Both the position numbers and the translations under genes were made by a program. A stretch of DNA of 64,000 bases, taken from Fallopia convolvulus. Lineage: Eukaryota > Streptophyta > Magnoliopsida > Caryophyllales > Polygonaceae. The DNA lies in assembly GCA_964016875.1 (NCBI GenBank), contig OZ024728.1, positions 30,511,865 through 30,575,864 on the forward strand. Direction: 5' to 3'. Shown one piece after another: positions 8,854 through 19,188 of the stretch (positions are counted from its first letter, which is position 1; the number at the start of each line of letters is the position of its first letter). The notes under the pieces are model-generated. The model saw nothing but the letters and a program-made list of their open reading frames with translations. It made no database searches and was not told where the DNA came from.

Positions 8854-11800
8854 TGTAATACCCAATCTCTGAAAACCCGATACTTCTTTACCTACGTGTA
8901 AATCTAGTGGGGCGTTATGGGAGACCCAACAATCTTTTGGACCCCTTCGGGATTTTGGGCCGAGTTTGGGACAAGAAGCCCAATTTAGGCTTAGCTTGCC
9001 CTTTCAATCGGCTCAACCCAAACCCCATACCCATTCTTTCTTCTTCGTCTGTTTCTTTTTGGAAAAAACCTAGCTGCTTAATCCTTTCCCTCACCTTTGC
9101 GCCGCACCTGTTTTGGGAGGAGGAGAAAGGTGCTAGCTAGGGCGACGCTCCATTCTCCGTCTCTTCATGCCCTTAGTTCCCTACGCCACCACCCGACAAT
9201 CTTTCGGTTGCGCTAGTGTCGGGCCGAAACCCAGTTCAGACCGCCGATCATCCGCTAGGAGCCCGTTAGTTCCACCGTTGGCCGTGTCCGCCGTCATGGT
9301 TCGATTTCCGCTAGCCCGAGATCGTCACCACGAATCCATCTCTTGTCAATCTGGATTTGACCAGATTGAGGGCTTCCTTCTCGCCACCCGAGGATGAGTT
9401 GAATGGGGTTATCGTAATTTGGTTATCGTAATTTGATGTTTAGAGTGTCGTTGTTAATGTTTGGAGCTATGACTAAGCAACTATTAAATCCGAGATGGTT
9501 AACCACTAGACATGTAATTATTCGGCCCAATTCTTGCTTTAATTTGAGAGTTTATGATTTGGATTCTTGACATGTAAGTGTGCTTTTAATAGTAGTAGAC
9601 TAGCAGTAGGTTAGTTGGGATAAGAGTAAGTTGTTCTACTTAATTAAATATGCATAAGCTAGACATATAAAGATGTGTATATGTTGTGTTGGACAAGATC
9701 ACTAATTAATGGGCAAGTATGTGGCAATTGTGTTCATGTGGCTTAGATAGGAAATAATAATTTGATGTGTTGGTACAATTGCTGAGTTTGTCCTATTTTA
9801 AATTAGGGTGGTTGATTAGTAAAAATTAATTAGTGGGTGTTAGTTAGTCAACTTGGGAGCATGCTTTAAAGTTATCAAGCTGGGTGGTAGTAGTTGACTA
9901 AGTAACGTGTGTGTATACAAATGAGTATTTTGGTTGAATTCTATCCGAGTGTGGGTGTTGGTTAATCGAGTTGCTTGAGGAGGTTGGGTTTTCGTTTACC
10001 ACTATAAGGAAAGTAAAGTTTGGTTATAGGGGAGTCTTTTGGATATACCAACTTAGTTTGAGTACCAACTATGTTTTTGATAGTAGTTTGTTGTGTTACC
10101 TTTGTTAGGTGTTCACGTTGCTCGGTTTGCTAAAGTTATCTGCTTGCTGCGAGATCCGTCTTCCAGGTAAGTTGTTCTACGACTTACTCGGCTTAATTCA
10201 ATTTCTGTTAGATTGGGTGCCATGTGTGTAGAATTGGTTTTGGAAATTAGTCCCTTTGTTTATTATTTTTAATTAAAATATTTTGATCTGTATCTATGCG
10301 AACTTTGAATCCGATTGTGACTGTGTTTCTATTGGTAAATGTAATTGTGATTCTAATTGTTTGATATTTGTGATTGTATTTGTTTTTGTAATTGTGACTA
10401 TGGTTGTTATTGTAATTGTGACTATGATTATGTTGTAATTGTAATTGTGAACGTGAATGCGATTGTGTTTGAATTTGCGATTGTGTTTGAATTTGCGATT
10501 GTGTTTGTAATTGTGATTGCGTTCGAATTGTGATTGTGGTTGTGCTTGTTATTGTGATTGTGACTTGATCGGGTCTATTTTTCTTCTACTACGTGTTTGT
10601 TTCCGTCTTTCGAGGTTAATTGCTTGTCGACTCGCTTTGCTTGTGACCGTTACGTGTTGAATGATTGAATTGAATGTGCAAACCATATTTTGGAATGATT
10701 CCATATTATGTGCTTGTATATGTAATTGAAATTATGAAAAATCATTTTTAAACATTTTTTTTGCGTTATGCGTGCATTGGGTTCCACCGGTATAGTCATG
10801 GGTGCGGGTACGCTGGAGATGAAGAGGCCCCTGGGCATGATCATGCAGCTGGAAGGGACCCCCTTCTAGAAATAAATTAATTGTTTTGGAAAACTCTCTA
10901 GTAGAGGTTTACCCGGGGAAAGAAGGGTGAATGGGGGAAATGGGCACGTGTATAGGACGCGCCCTGACCCTGCACCATAGATGAGAGGCCGGAGGGTACC
11001 ATATGTATTTGAGGAGGATGTTTGATTACTCTTTTATTTAATGGACTTTGTTTGAATGGTCTCGTGTTCATGGGTTTTGATTAACGGAATGTATTTTATG
11101 GTTATATATGTTGGGAAGATCTGTATTAAGATTACTGTTATCATTGTTACTATTATTGATGTTATCTGTATTAAGTATACTATTGTGATACTATTGTATT
11201 TTTTTTAAAGTGGTTATAATTGTGATGTTGTCTGTATGTGTGTGTGTGTTTGTGTGTCCGTGTGTCTGTGTGTTTGTGCATATGGGTGTCTGTGTGATTA
11301 TTTAACGTTATGTGTTGAATTGATATGAATTGAAAATTATTGGTTTATGTGTGAATTTTGGTTGCTAGGGTTCTGTGTGGTTTTTCAAACGTTCTATATG
11401 CATCTCAAGCTTTCTTGCTTGAATTAGAATTGTAGCTGACCCTTCGGGGAATATTTTTACAGTTTCAGGTACATTCGAGGAATTGTGATAGATCATCTAC
11501 GAAGTGGTGAAGCGGATGTTGGCACGCGTGTCATTAGGTCCGGGTTGTTGGGATTTGATTATCTATGTATTCATATTTGTCTGTTGAATCGTTTTGTTGC
11601 TAGTTGGAGGAAATTGGTTTAGAATGGTTTGAGTTTACAAAATGGCATGATTGTTATCTTTTGTTTGTGAATTCGGGATTTATATGAATGTTTTTTAATT
11701 TGATATTTAATAAAAAAATGAGTTGGATGCTTAATTTCATTTTTTTCGTCGCGCCCGAGTTGCAAGATCCTAGTGAATTTGTTTGTCAGACTAATCTGAG

Positions 11801-11858
11801 TAGTACTCAGATAGGGTCTACCACCGAGTAGTGCTCCGACGAAAGTCGGGGTGTTACA
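8854..11858 (+). repeat. Element A: left (5') LTR
   Basis: 3005 bp, TG...CA. It aligns piecewise with the right LTR. Relative to the right LTR it lacks a few hundred bp near 9410, where the right copy continues at 23955-24300. It also carries about 0.4 kb that the right copy lacks (about 10235-10680). Open frames such as 8907-9140 and 9167-9397 show no protein-family similarity that I recognise. Confidence 0.85.
10310..10565. repeat. Low-complexity ATTGTGATTGTAATT-type repeat in element A LTR
   Basis: Irregular tandem array of GATTGT/AATTGT hexamers with GTGTTT interruptions. It is present in the left LTR only; the corresponding stretch is deleted from the right LTR near 25050. Confidence 0.8.
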
Positions 11859-12786
11859 AATTGGTATCAGAGCCAGGTTGACAACAAGGGCACATGGAAC
11901 TGAACAATGGAGATATACGAGGTCTGACTAAAACAAAATTAGCCAATGATTTCAAATGTTTTAAATGGGGTAGATACTTTGCATTTAGTAGGTAGATGAC
12001 ACATCCCGACTCCGCCACCACCAGCTGAAGGATCTTTCGTTGCTTGATAATTAGCACCTTAATCTCGGTTGCACGACAACAGAATATTAACCTGTGTACT
12101 TGCTTGGATGTTTGGCTGTTTGTTAGCTTGATTAAATCGGGATTCTTTGCTTGCATTTTTATGTGGGTCGACTATTTTCTATAGATACGAGTTTTAGTTA
12201 TGTTTATTGGATTTGATGAGTTTGTTTCCAATTATTGATAATTTAGTGTGGTTTTTGTTGGTTCCAAGTTGTATTTTCATGTTTTGGATTCTTAGCTATC
12301 TGAAATTGACGGTTCGAGGACGAACCGTTTTCTTAGGGGGAGGTATTTGTAGAACAATAACAAAACCACATATACACCTATGTCAAGTTTCGAATAATCT
12401 TAGCTGTGGTTTAGTTCATTAGTACTTTAATTACTTTTACAAGACAACATAATATCTACGTTTTTACTTGTTAGTCGTTTGGATGTTTGTTTGGTGGACT
12501 AAACCAAGATTCTTAATTGCCTTATTGCTCTGTTTGACTATATTCATTTCAAAGGAGTTTAACTGTGTTTGTTGGATTGAATAACCTTGTTTTGTTGTCT
12601 TAGAGTTGTTTTTGTTGGTTACTTTTGTGGAATAATGTTTGGAGTTCAAAGTTATGAAATAGCGGTTCGGGGACGAACTGACCCTTAGGGTGAGACATCT
12701 GTAAAACCTTAAACTAGTTCTAGCACTCCTTTATCGTTCTGTCTTTTCCAAGTTTCGGGACGAAACTTTCTTTAAGGGTGATAGTA
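11859..12786 (+). other. Element A: short non-coding internal region with duplicated polypurine tracts
   Basis: 928 bp with no gag or pol. It contains a diverged tandem duplication (about 12055-12352 and about 12420-12708). Three places carry a 'GGACGAA ... TTAGGG' block like the one preceding LTRs in Tekay-type elements: about 12317-12345, 12666-12695 and 12758-12786. The last lies just before the right LTR and would be the working polypurine tract. The first two end in sequences that resemble LTR starts (TGTAGAAC, TGTAAAAC). Confidence 0.75.
11862..11874 (+). promoter_or_regulatory. Element A: primer binding site (initiator tRNA-Met)
   Basis: TGGTATCAGAGCC, starting 3 nt after the left LTR end at 11858. 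This is the canonical plant tRNA-iMet primer site. Confidence 0.9.
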
Positions 12787-12817
12787 TGTAATACCCGGTC
12801 TCTGAAAACCCGATACT
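12787..12817 (+). repeat. Element A: right LTR, first piece
   Basis: It starts TGTAATACCCGG and matches the first 31 bp of the left LTR. It is interrupted by element D, which duplicated the last five bases, ATACT. Confidence 0.9.
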
Positions 12818-14171
12818 TGTAACACCCCTATTTTACAACATTGGGTATTACCGCCAGTGACCTCAAACTTTACCGTCCAAAGTCACCCAAGGCTTTTAGA
12901 ATGATATAGAACAATTAAAATGCGGAATAAAACATATTACATAATTAGAAAAGGTGCTCCCGAGGGAGACTTAGTTCTTACAAAACATCTTACATTGATT
13001 CAAACATAAAGTTGTCCAGAATTGAAATGCGAAACCTGATTGTTCTTGAAACGTAATGAAACCAAAGCAAAATGATGGAAAGATACATCTTGAAATCCTT
13101 GTTCTTCCTTCGTCTTCACTTCACTTCACGCCTTGCTGGGGTTCCTAGATTCTAACATAATTCGCGAGGGGCGATAGAATGCCAGGCAAAAATGCGGAAA
13201 AGAAGAATTAGTCTAAGAGACTAAGCAAGCGGGAAGGGAACTTCCCGAGGGTATTTTGGGAATTTTCAAATATTATTGAAAGAGGTATTAGAGCATGTGG
13301 GCAGGCGGTGGCGCGAGGGGGGGCGACGACGTCCGACGGTGGTCCGGTCGGGCTCCAAGGGCGGTCCGGCGAGGGCTCCAAGAGGAAGAAGATAAGGTTT
13401 GGATGTGTTTTAATGGAGGTATTTGGCTAGCAATGGGGCTGATTTTTGATGGCTTAGAATGTTCTTGCTAGAAGATGGAGAAGAGAGTTGAATGTGTGTT
13501 TGCAAAGGATGAATAGGAACCTATTTATAGACAAATTTGTGGAGTTCTCAATCCATGGCTAAGGGAATAGACCAATGGAGGAGGAAGAAGAGCTTCACCA
13601 TTGGTCCAAGGTGTGCTTCTTTGATGATGATGGGAGAGTGATGTAGGAAGGGTGGTCAAGCAAGACAATGGAGGTGGAGGAGGCATGCAATGGGCACCTT
13701 TCTTATCAACGTAATTCAATCAGACAAAAGTCTGATGTTCAAATTGGAAGAAGGAAGCTATTTGATATAAGAGGAAGTAAGTTGGTTAGGTGAACAAGAA
13801 ATTGCAATGGTCTAGCGGGATTCGGTGAGGGGCGTGTGAGGTTAGAGTGCAAGAGATCTCGGGTTCAAATCCCGGCTCTTGCATTCTTTTTGCAAGGCTT
13901 GTAAACTAATTTCCTAGGCCTTTGTATAATCTATTTTATGAAATAAAATAAATTTTTATTTTTATCTAAATGCTCTTTTTATTAATTTACCTCACTTATT
14001 AATCTATACCCCTTGAATTATTTTATTGCATTTTTATCTATTTTAATTCTCTTGATAAACTCTTTCAAAAGAAAAATAATAGAAGTTAATTTGATTTTCT
14101 AGAAATTAGAGAAATAAAATAATTGATAATAAATATTATAAAAAGAACTTGGAATATCGCGGATATTACAA
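12818..14171 (-). repeat. Element D: left (3') LTR, internally deleted
   Basis: 1354 bp, TGTAACACCC...GATATTACA. It lacks the ~2.3 kb present in the right LTR at about 20263-22558; the junction lies near 13275-13285. Outside this deletion the two LTRs differ at few positions. A minus-strand CTATAAATAG TATA box lies at about 13523-13532. Confidence 0.9.
13801..13890 (+). ncRNA. tRNA-like (pol III promoter-like) sequence inside element D left LTR
   Basis: It has an A-box match TGGTCTAGCGG (13808-13818) and an exact B-box GGTTCAAATCC (13862-13872), with tRNA-like spacing. A strong hairpin follows (TGCAAGAG at 13848-13855 paired with CTCTTGCA at 13876-13883) and then a T5 run. A normal cloverleaf acceptor stem cannot be drawn, so this is tRNA-derived or SINE-like rather than a tRNA gene. 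It is on the plus strand, opposite to element transcription. Confidence 0.5.
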
Positions 14172-14317
14172 TAGTACCCCCTTAAATAAGTTTCGTCCCC
14201 GAAACTTAGAGAAAATAGGGCGGTACCACGATGTAGAGACAAAAGCAATTACAACTCACGACTTGTGAGGATGCTATGGGGTCTAGTACCCCCTTAAAAG
14301 GATTACGCTAGTGGTGT
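14172..14317 (-). promoter_or_regulatory. Element D: polypurine tract region
   Basis: On the minus strand, AAGGGGGTACTAT directly abuts the 3' LTR start (14171). It is preceded by the GGGGACGAAAC block typical of Tekay-type elements. A second AAGGGGGTACTAG-like tract lies at about 14283-14297. Confidence 0.75.
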
Positions 14318-14648
14318 TCACGAAGACATTAACTCTGGAAAACGCCTCTGTATGTCTTGCTCGGTTTCCCAGGTTTCCCACGTTGTACCTTCGTTGCCAT
14401 CTTTGGACCAAAGTACACGGACTAAAGGTACTTCTTTGTTGCGTATTTGCTTGACTCGGTGCTCTACAATCTTGATTGGTCTCTCTTCGTAAGTGCCATT
14501 CGATTGGATTTCGACATCGTCGAAGTTGATCACGTGGGATTCGTCGGGCACATACTTTCTTAAGAGTGACACATGGAACACATTGTGTACAGGGTGAGCA
14601 GAGGGTGGTAGAGCAACTCGATAGGCCAGATTGCCGACTCTCTCATGG
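14318..14648 (-). pseudogene. Element D: integrase C-terminal remnant
   Basis: The minus strand encodes VFHVSLLRKYVPD-like sequence (from NVFHVSLLRKYVPDESH) followed by EEQ/EERPIKIVEHRVKQIRNK and a WSKDGNEGTTWE stretch. This is the integrase C-terminal/chromodomain-adjacent part of Tekay-type chromoviruses. The zinc-binding and DDE catalytic core of integrase, which should lie upstream, is absent. The segment stops at the inversion breakpoint near 14646. Confidence 0.8.
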
Positions 14649-16125
14649 AAAGGTGATCAACGCCATGAAGGCTGGGAAATTACTCCGACAAGGCTGTGTT
14701 GGGTATCTTTGTTACCTCGAGCCAACGGGGAAAAGGGTCGGGGATATCCAATAAATCCCTGTAGCACGAGAATTTCCCGACGTTTTCCCAAAAGAGCTCC
14801 CAGGATTACCTCCCCGACGAGAAGTCGAGTTTTCGATAAGCCTCGAGCCGGGTACGGCCCCAATTTCTAAAGCGCCCTACAGAATGGCCCCGCTGGAAAT
14901 GAAGGAACTCAAGAGTCAGCTCGAAGAACTGCTTGAGAAGGGTTACATCCGACCGAGTGCTTCGCCCTGGGGAGCGCCCGTGCTATTTGTGAAGAAGAAG
15001 GACGGAACCTTCCGTTTGTGCATCGATTACAGAGAATTGAACAAGGTCACCATCAAGAACAAGTATCCTCTTCCAAGGATAGATGACCTCTTAGACCAAC
15101 TCCGAGGTGCAAAAGTTTTCTCCAAGATCGACTTGAGATCAGGTTATCATCAACTTCGGATCCATGAAGAGGACATTCCGAAGACCGCATTCCGCACTCG
15201 CTATGGCCACTACGAGTTTGTAGTGATGCCATTCGGCCTGACTAACGCACCTGCGGTGTTCATGGATTTAATGCACCGATGCTTCCATGAATACCTCGAC
15301 AAGTTTGTCATCGTCTTCATTGACGACATCTTAATCTACTCCGGGAATCGAGCGGAGCATGAAGAACACCTTCGAACAGTGCTACAAATCTTAAGGCACA
15401 ACCAACTTTACGCCAAATTATCCAAGTGTGATTTATGGCTTAAAGAAGTGGCTTTTCTAGGCCATGTTATCAATCAAGAAGGAGTAATGGTGGACCCAAA
15501 GAAGATTGAAGCACTCTCAGAATGGAAGCAACCAAAGAATGTGAAAGAAATTCGCAACTTCCTAGGACTTGCAGGGTACTACCGAAGATTCGTCGAGGGA
15601 TTCTCAAAGATCGCCCTGCCAATGACGAAGTTACTCCGGAAAACCCACAAGAAGTTTGTGTGGTACGAAAAGTGTGAAGAAAGCTTCCAAGAACTCAAGA
15701 AGCGTCTAACAAGCGCACCAGTTCTGACGCTGCCAGATGGACACGACGGCTATGTGGTCTACGGTGATGCCTCAAAGCAAGGCTTGGGATGCGTGCTTAT
15801 GCAGAATGGGAAGGTGATTGCCTACGCATCTCGTCAGCTCAAAGTCTATGAAGTGAATTACCCAACCCACGACCTCGAACTAGCAGCGGTGGTGTTTGCC
15901 TTAAAAATCTGGCGACACTACCTGTACGGGGTCAAATGTCAGATCTACACAGACCACAAAAGCTTGAAGTATGTGTTCACCCAGAAGGAACTAAACATGA
16001 GACAAAGAAGATGGCTGGAACTACTGAAGGACTACGACATCGAGCTGCTCTACCATCCGGGCAAAGCTAATGTCGTAGCAGACGCTCTCAGTCGTAAGAC
16101 ACAACAAGAGGGCTTGATCGCAATG
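14646..16125 (+). pseudogene. Element D: inverted protease-RT spacer, reverse transcriptase and RNase H
   Basis: This segment reads on the plus strand while every other D gene reads on the minus strand. It begins with the protease-RT spacer (AMKAGKLLRQGCVGYL frame), then the RT block LPGLPPRREVEF, an open frame from 14884 with VLFVKKKDGTFRLCIDYREL, the catalytic FIDDILIYS box (intact), and the thumb GLAGYYRRFVEGFSK. RNase H follows, with YGDASKQGLGCVL, YTDHKSLKYVFTQKELN and VVADALSR. The frame then runs across the right breakpoint (about 16105-16125) into antisense protease sequence, giving a meaningless tail to 16311. It is Tekay/Del-type by its RT wording. RT is intact by eye but detached from promoter, gag and integrase. 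Confidence 0.9.
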
Positions 16126-16656
16126 TTCTTCTTCTCGCTTTCCCTTGAATCTGCAAACATGTTTTCCTCCAGAGTTGATGATTACTGTCCGGGAGTAGAA
16201 ATCGATTATTGCTCCATGCTGAGACAACCAATCTCTTCCGAGAATGATGTCGTAAGGATCCATGGGGATGCATATCAAGTTGGAAGAAAAATTTCCTCCT
16301 TGAATGCATAAGGGAAAACTACTCAGCTGTCTTGCTCCTACTATCTTTTCTCCATTCGGAAGGTTCACTATGAACGGTTCACATTCTTCGAGATGGTCTA
16401 ATCTTAGTAGTTCTATGCACTTTTCGGATATGAAGGAATGTGAAGCACCGGAATCAAAGAGTATAAACACGTCTTTAGAACGGATATGGAGAGTACCTTG
16501 GCAAATGGGTTCTTCGGGCTTGTCAGTGGTGCGCATCTCATACAATCTCTGCCCTTGTCCCTGCGAGTTCATAGGCCCTTTGCCTTTCTGGTTAGCTGTG
16601 GACTGAACTGAAGCGGTTCCTGCTGGCTTGTTTGACGCCTGAGGTCGCTGGGACAC
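16105..16656 (-). pseudogene. Element D: aspartic protease
   Basis: The minus-strand frame contains GTLHIRSKDVFILFDSGASH, with the retropepsin DSG catalytic box, and the second block DIILGRDWLSQHGAIIDF. It directly follows gag. The frame then crosses the inversion breakpoint and ends in antisense RNase H sequence (to about 16021), so the normal junction to RT is lost. Confidence 0.85.
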
Positions 16657-16671
16657 CGTGTTCGAGCAGGT

Positions 16672-17784
16672 CTAACCTGCTGAATTCGCTGGTTGCCTGC
16701 AGAATTGTCGGAGGTGTCCATCTTTGTTGCAGTTGTAACATCTTCTTGGTGTTTTGGGACAATTCCGGTTTATGTGCCCGGGTTCGGCACAGTTGTGGCA
16801 GACGATTGGGGTCTTTGTGGACTCCGTCCTAAAGCTTGGTTTTGTACCAACCGACGAAGCCTTGTGCTTGCTTTTCTTTGACCACTGAGAACCTTGCGGC
16901 GATGCTGGCCTCTTAAATCCACTGTGACTGGAGTGGTGAGGCTTCCCTCCACCGAACTTCTTGCGCTCAGGAACCTTCAGAGTTGACTCCATTTTATGTG
17001 CATGATCCACATACTCCTCCAAGGTTGTGAAGGAGCGGTTTGCCATCCAAGGCTTGATGTGGTCGCTCATCCAGCGGTGAAAGTGTTTGATCTTCTGCTT
17101 TTCTGTGGTGATCTCTTCATCAACATACTGTAGCAGGTGATTAAATTTCTTAGCCCTTTCCAGCACGTTCAACCCATGCAGCTTTGGGGAGTGGAACTCA
17201 TCCAGCTTTTCATCTCGCATCGATTCCGTGAAGAATCGGCGCATCATCTTGTTCTTGAACATGGCCCAGCTTAAATCTGGGCGGCTGGATAGACTGGAAC
17301 TTTCCCACCACTCGCCTGCTTCATCTTTTAATTTTAGTGCAGCCATGTGCACCTTGTCCGCTTTTGAGCATGGTATGTTGCGTAAGAGCCGCTCCATATG
17401 AGAAAACCAGTACTGCACTCCTGACGGATCCCCGGTTCCGTCATACGAATCAGGCTTCATGGCATTGAAAGCCTTGATTCCTTCAGTGAAGCTGACCAAA
17501 TTTTGCTTCACGGGAACCACCTCTGCTGTTTGACCAACTTCTTCTTGCACTTCTTCAGGTGCTTCGGGGTCCACGGGTTTAGGGACCGTAGTAGGAATTT
17601 CCTCTCGTATTAGCTGTTGTACGAGAGTGCGCAGTGCACCTACAGTTTCTGCGTTGAACATAATTGGAGCAGCTGGTGCCGGAGGCGGGTTTACACGTGT
17701 CTCTCTTCGAGCTTCGGACTCGCTATCATCATTGCCTTCTCGAGGCACAGTTGAACTACGATTGGTGGCTCTTGTGTTGACCAT
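16672..17784 (-). CDS. Element D: Gag protein with two zinc knuckles
   Basis: 370 codons from ATG at 17784 (MVNTRATNR). Residues ~1-90 are low complexity. The Gag core spans ~100-270, with PDSYDGTGDPSGVQYWFSHM, EWWESSSLSSRPDLSWAMFK and ERAKKFNHLLQYVDEE. A basic linker follows, then two CCHC zinc knuckles at the C-terminus (CHNCAEPGHINRNC, CYNCNKDGHLRQFC). The frame is intact and ends just before the protease frame, with which it overlaps or nearly abuts. Its product would be the particle protein of the element. Confidence 0.9.
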   Translation of the reverse strand: MVNTRATNRSSTVPREGNDDSESEARRETRVNPPPAPAAPIMFNAETVGALRTLVQQLIREEIPTTVPKPVDPEAPEEVQEEVGQTAEVVPVKQNLVSFTEGIKAFNAMKPDSYDGTGDPSGVQYWFSHMERLLRNIPCSKADKVHMAALKLKDEAGEWWESSSLSSRPDLSWAMFKNKMMRRFFTESMRDEKLDEFHSPKLHGLNVLERAKKFNHLLQYVDEEITTEKQKIKHFHRWMSDHIKPWMANRSFTTLEEYVDHAHKMESTLKVPERKKFGGGKPHHSSHSGFKRPASPQGSQWSKKSKHKASSVGTKPSFRTESTKTPIVCHNCAEPGHINRNCPKTPRRCYNCNKDGHLRQFCRQPANSAG

Positions 17785-18036
17785 CTGAAGGTTTTGGGTT
17801 TGTTTTTAATCGTCAAGACAATAATATATGTAAGATTGAATACGCAAGTGCTAATAATCGCGAAAGGGTAACTTCATTACTAGTTTCATAAGGAAAGTAC
17901 AAGGGCTTTCATAACTTAAGCCGTTCTTAATACAGGAAAGAAAGCTAATCCGAGTCGACTTCCTAAGTACAAAAATGAAGTCGAAAGAAGTGGTCTAGGC
18001 TCACTTCTGAAAATGAAAGAGTACAAATCTAAAGAT

Positions 18037-19188
18037 CTAGATGAGGTCGGTGTAAGTGTCGAGGAACCCGTCCTCGAAAAGGGTGTCATCAATGACCCCC
18101 GTGTCATTGGTAAGAAGGAGGTTAGCTTGCTCGATTCTGCGGCTACGACGGTTCTCGTGGGCTTGGGACTCTGCGATGCAAATCCTGTACTGCAACCTCT
18201 GTGCTTGATCCATCTCTCTCTCTCGAACCCACTCCTCTCTGTGGCTCTGAAGTAGGTCCACATTCACCCTACGACTTCTGGAGGGTGCGGCGCCTGGCAG
18301 TGGCGGGGCGTTGACCAAGGGTGGTCGAGCTCGGCGATTGGAGGACTCTCCCTCCATCCATGTAACAAAGCCCTCCATCTGCATATCCCTGGGGGCTTGC
18401 ATTGCCTGCTCGCGGAGTGAGAGCGGCCCACAAAATCTCTCCTCTGAGTAGTTGCCGCTGTTGGACCCGATCTGGAGTTGTCGAAGTAGCATGTCGTCTT
18501 CATGGCACCAGAAGTCCATCATTGGGGGCATGGGCCCCACAGGCTCGGGCACTCTCGGAGGTGAGTCGACCTCCACTCTCGGCATGACCCTCGGAACCTC
18601 GATCATAGGGGGCATAGGAGCTGGGGGAACGTACTCCAACTCGGGGCTTGCTGGGGGCGATGGCTGTGGGGGTGATTCTGGGTCAATTACCACCCCATCC
18701 TCGTCTTCTTCTTCTGACGCCTCATTCATGGCGTCCCATTCTGCCTGTGCTTGCCACAACAGCTCTAACTCCTCCTCATTGAACTCATCCTCTTCCCCGT
18801 CCTCGAAGTTGAGTTCGGGGACGATACGTTCTAGTTGGTGCTCGGGCTCCAACTCTTCATCCTCCTCATCAGCGTAGTCTTCGGGTTCATAACCCGGGGC
18901 CATTTCCTCGTCCTCCGAGGGGTAGTCCTCGGGCTCGTATGCTGGTGATGGGGGCGGTGTAGCCGGAGCGGCCTCGTCATTTGAGAGCCCGATAGGGAGG
19001 TTGGGGTCCTCCTCGGGATCTTCCTCCGACTCCTCCCACGGCTCCCCGATCTGATCAACCTCCATGTCAACTCCGGGTTGGTATTCTTCATACTCAGCGT
19101 CAGGATGGGGAAAATAAGGGTTCGGGGCTTGCATCCCGAAGTTGGCTTCGTTGATATGGTTTCCATAGTGGTTGTTTGGGCTATCCAT
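18037..19188 (-). CDS. Element D: accessory ORF upstream of gag (acidic, proline-rich; function unknown)
   Basis: 383 codons, sense orientation, between PBS/leader and gag. The first ~200 residues are strongly acidic and Pro-rich with repeated YEPEDY units. The C-terminal ~90 residues switch to Arg/Glu-rich, probably helical sequence (REEWVREREMDQAQRLQYR; RRSRRIEQANLLLTNDTG). I recognise no catalytic motif, signal peptide or membrane segment. The frame is uninterrupted. A degraded homologue sits at the same place in element E (57700-58306 and 59491-59770), sharing the YEPE repeats and an RKIDQVDLLLSNEG-like C-terminus. Ogre/Tat elements also carry an ORF before gag, but I cannot show that this one is related. 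Confidence 0.7.
   Translation of the reverse strand: MDSPNNHYGNHINEANFGMQAPNPYFPHPDAEYEEYQPGVDMEVDQIGEPWEESEEDPEEDPNLPIGLSNDEAAPATPPPSPAYEPEDYPSEDEEMAPGYEPEDYADEEDEELEPEHQLERIVPELNFEDGEEDEFNEEELELLWQAQAEWDAMNEASEEEDEDGVVIDPESPPQPSPPASPELEYVPPAPMPPMIEVPRVMPRVEVDSPPRVPEPVGPMPPMMDFWCHEDDMLLRQLQIGSNSGNYSEERFCGPLSLREQAMQAPRDMQMEGFVTWMEGESSNRRARPPLVNAPPLPGAAPSRSRRVNVDLLQSHREEWVREREMDQAQRLQYRICIAESQAHENRRSRRIEQANLLLTNDTGVIDDTLFEDGFLDTYTDLI

Noticed and set aside
13801..13890. Functional tRNA gene
   Set aside because: A and B boxes are present, but no proper acceptor stem or anticodon arm can be drawn; kept only as tRNA-like.
18402..18877. Ser/Gly-rich plus-strand frame of 141 codons
   Set aside because: Antisense of the acidic accessory ORF of element D; a composition shadow.
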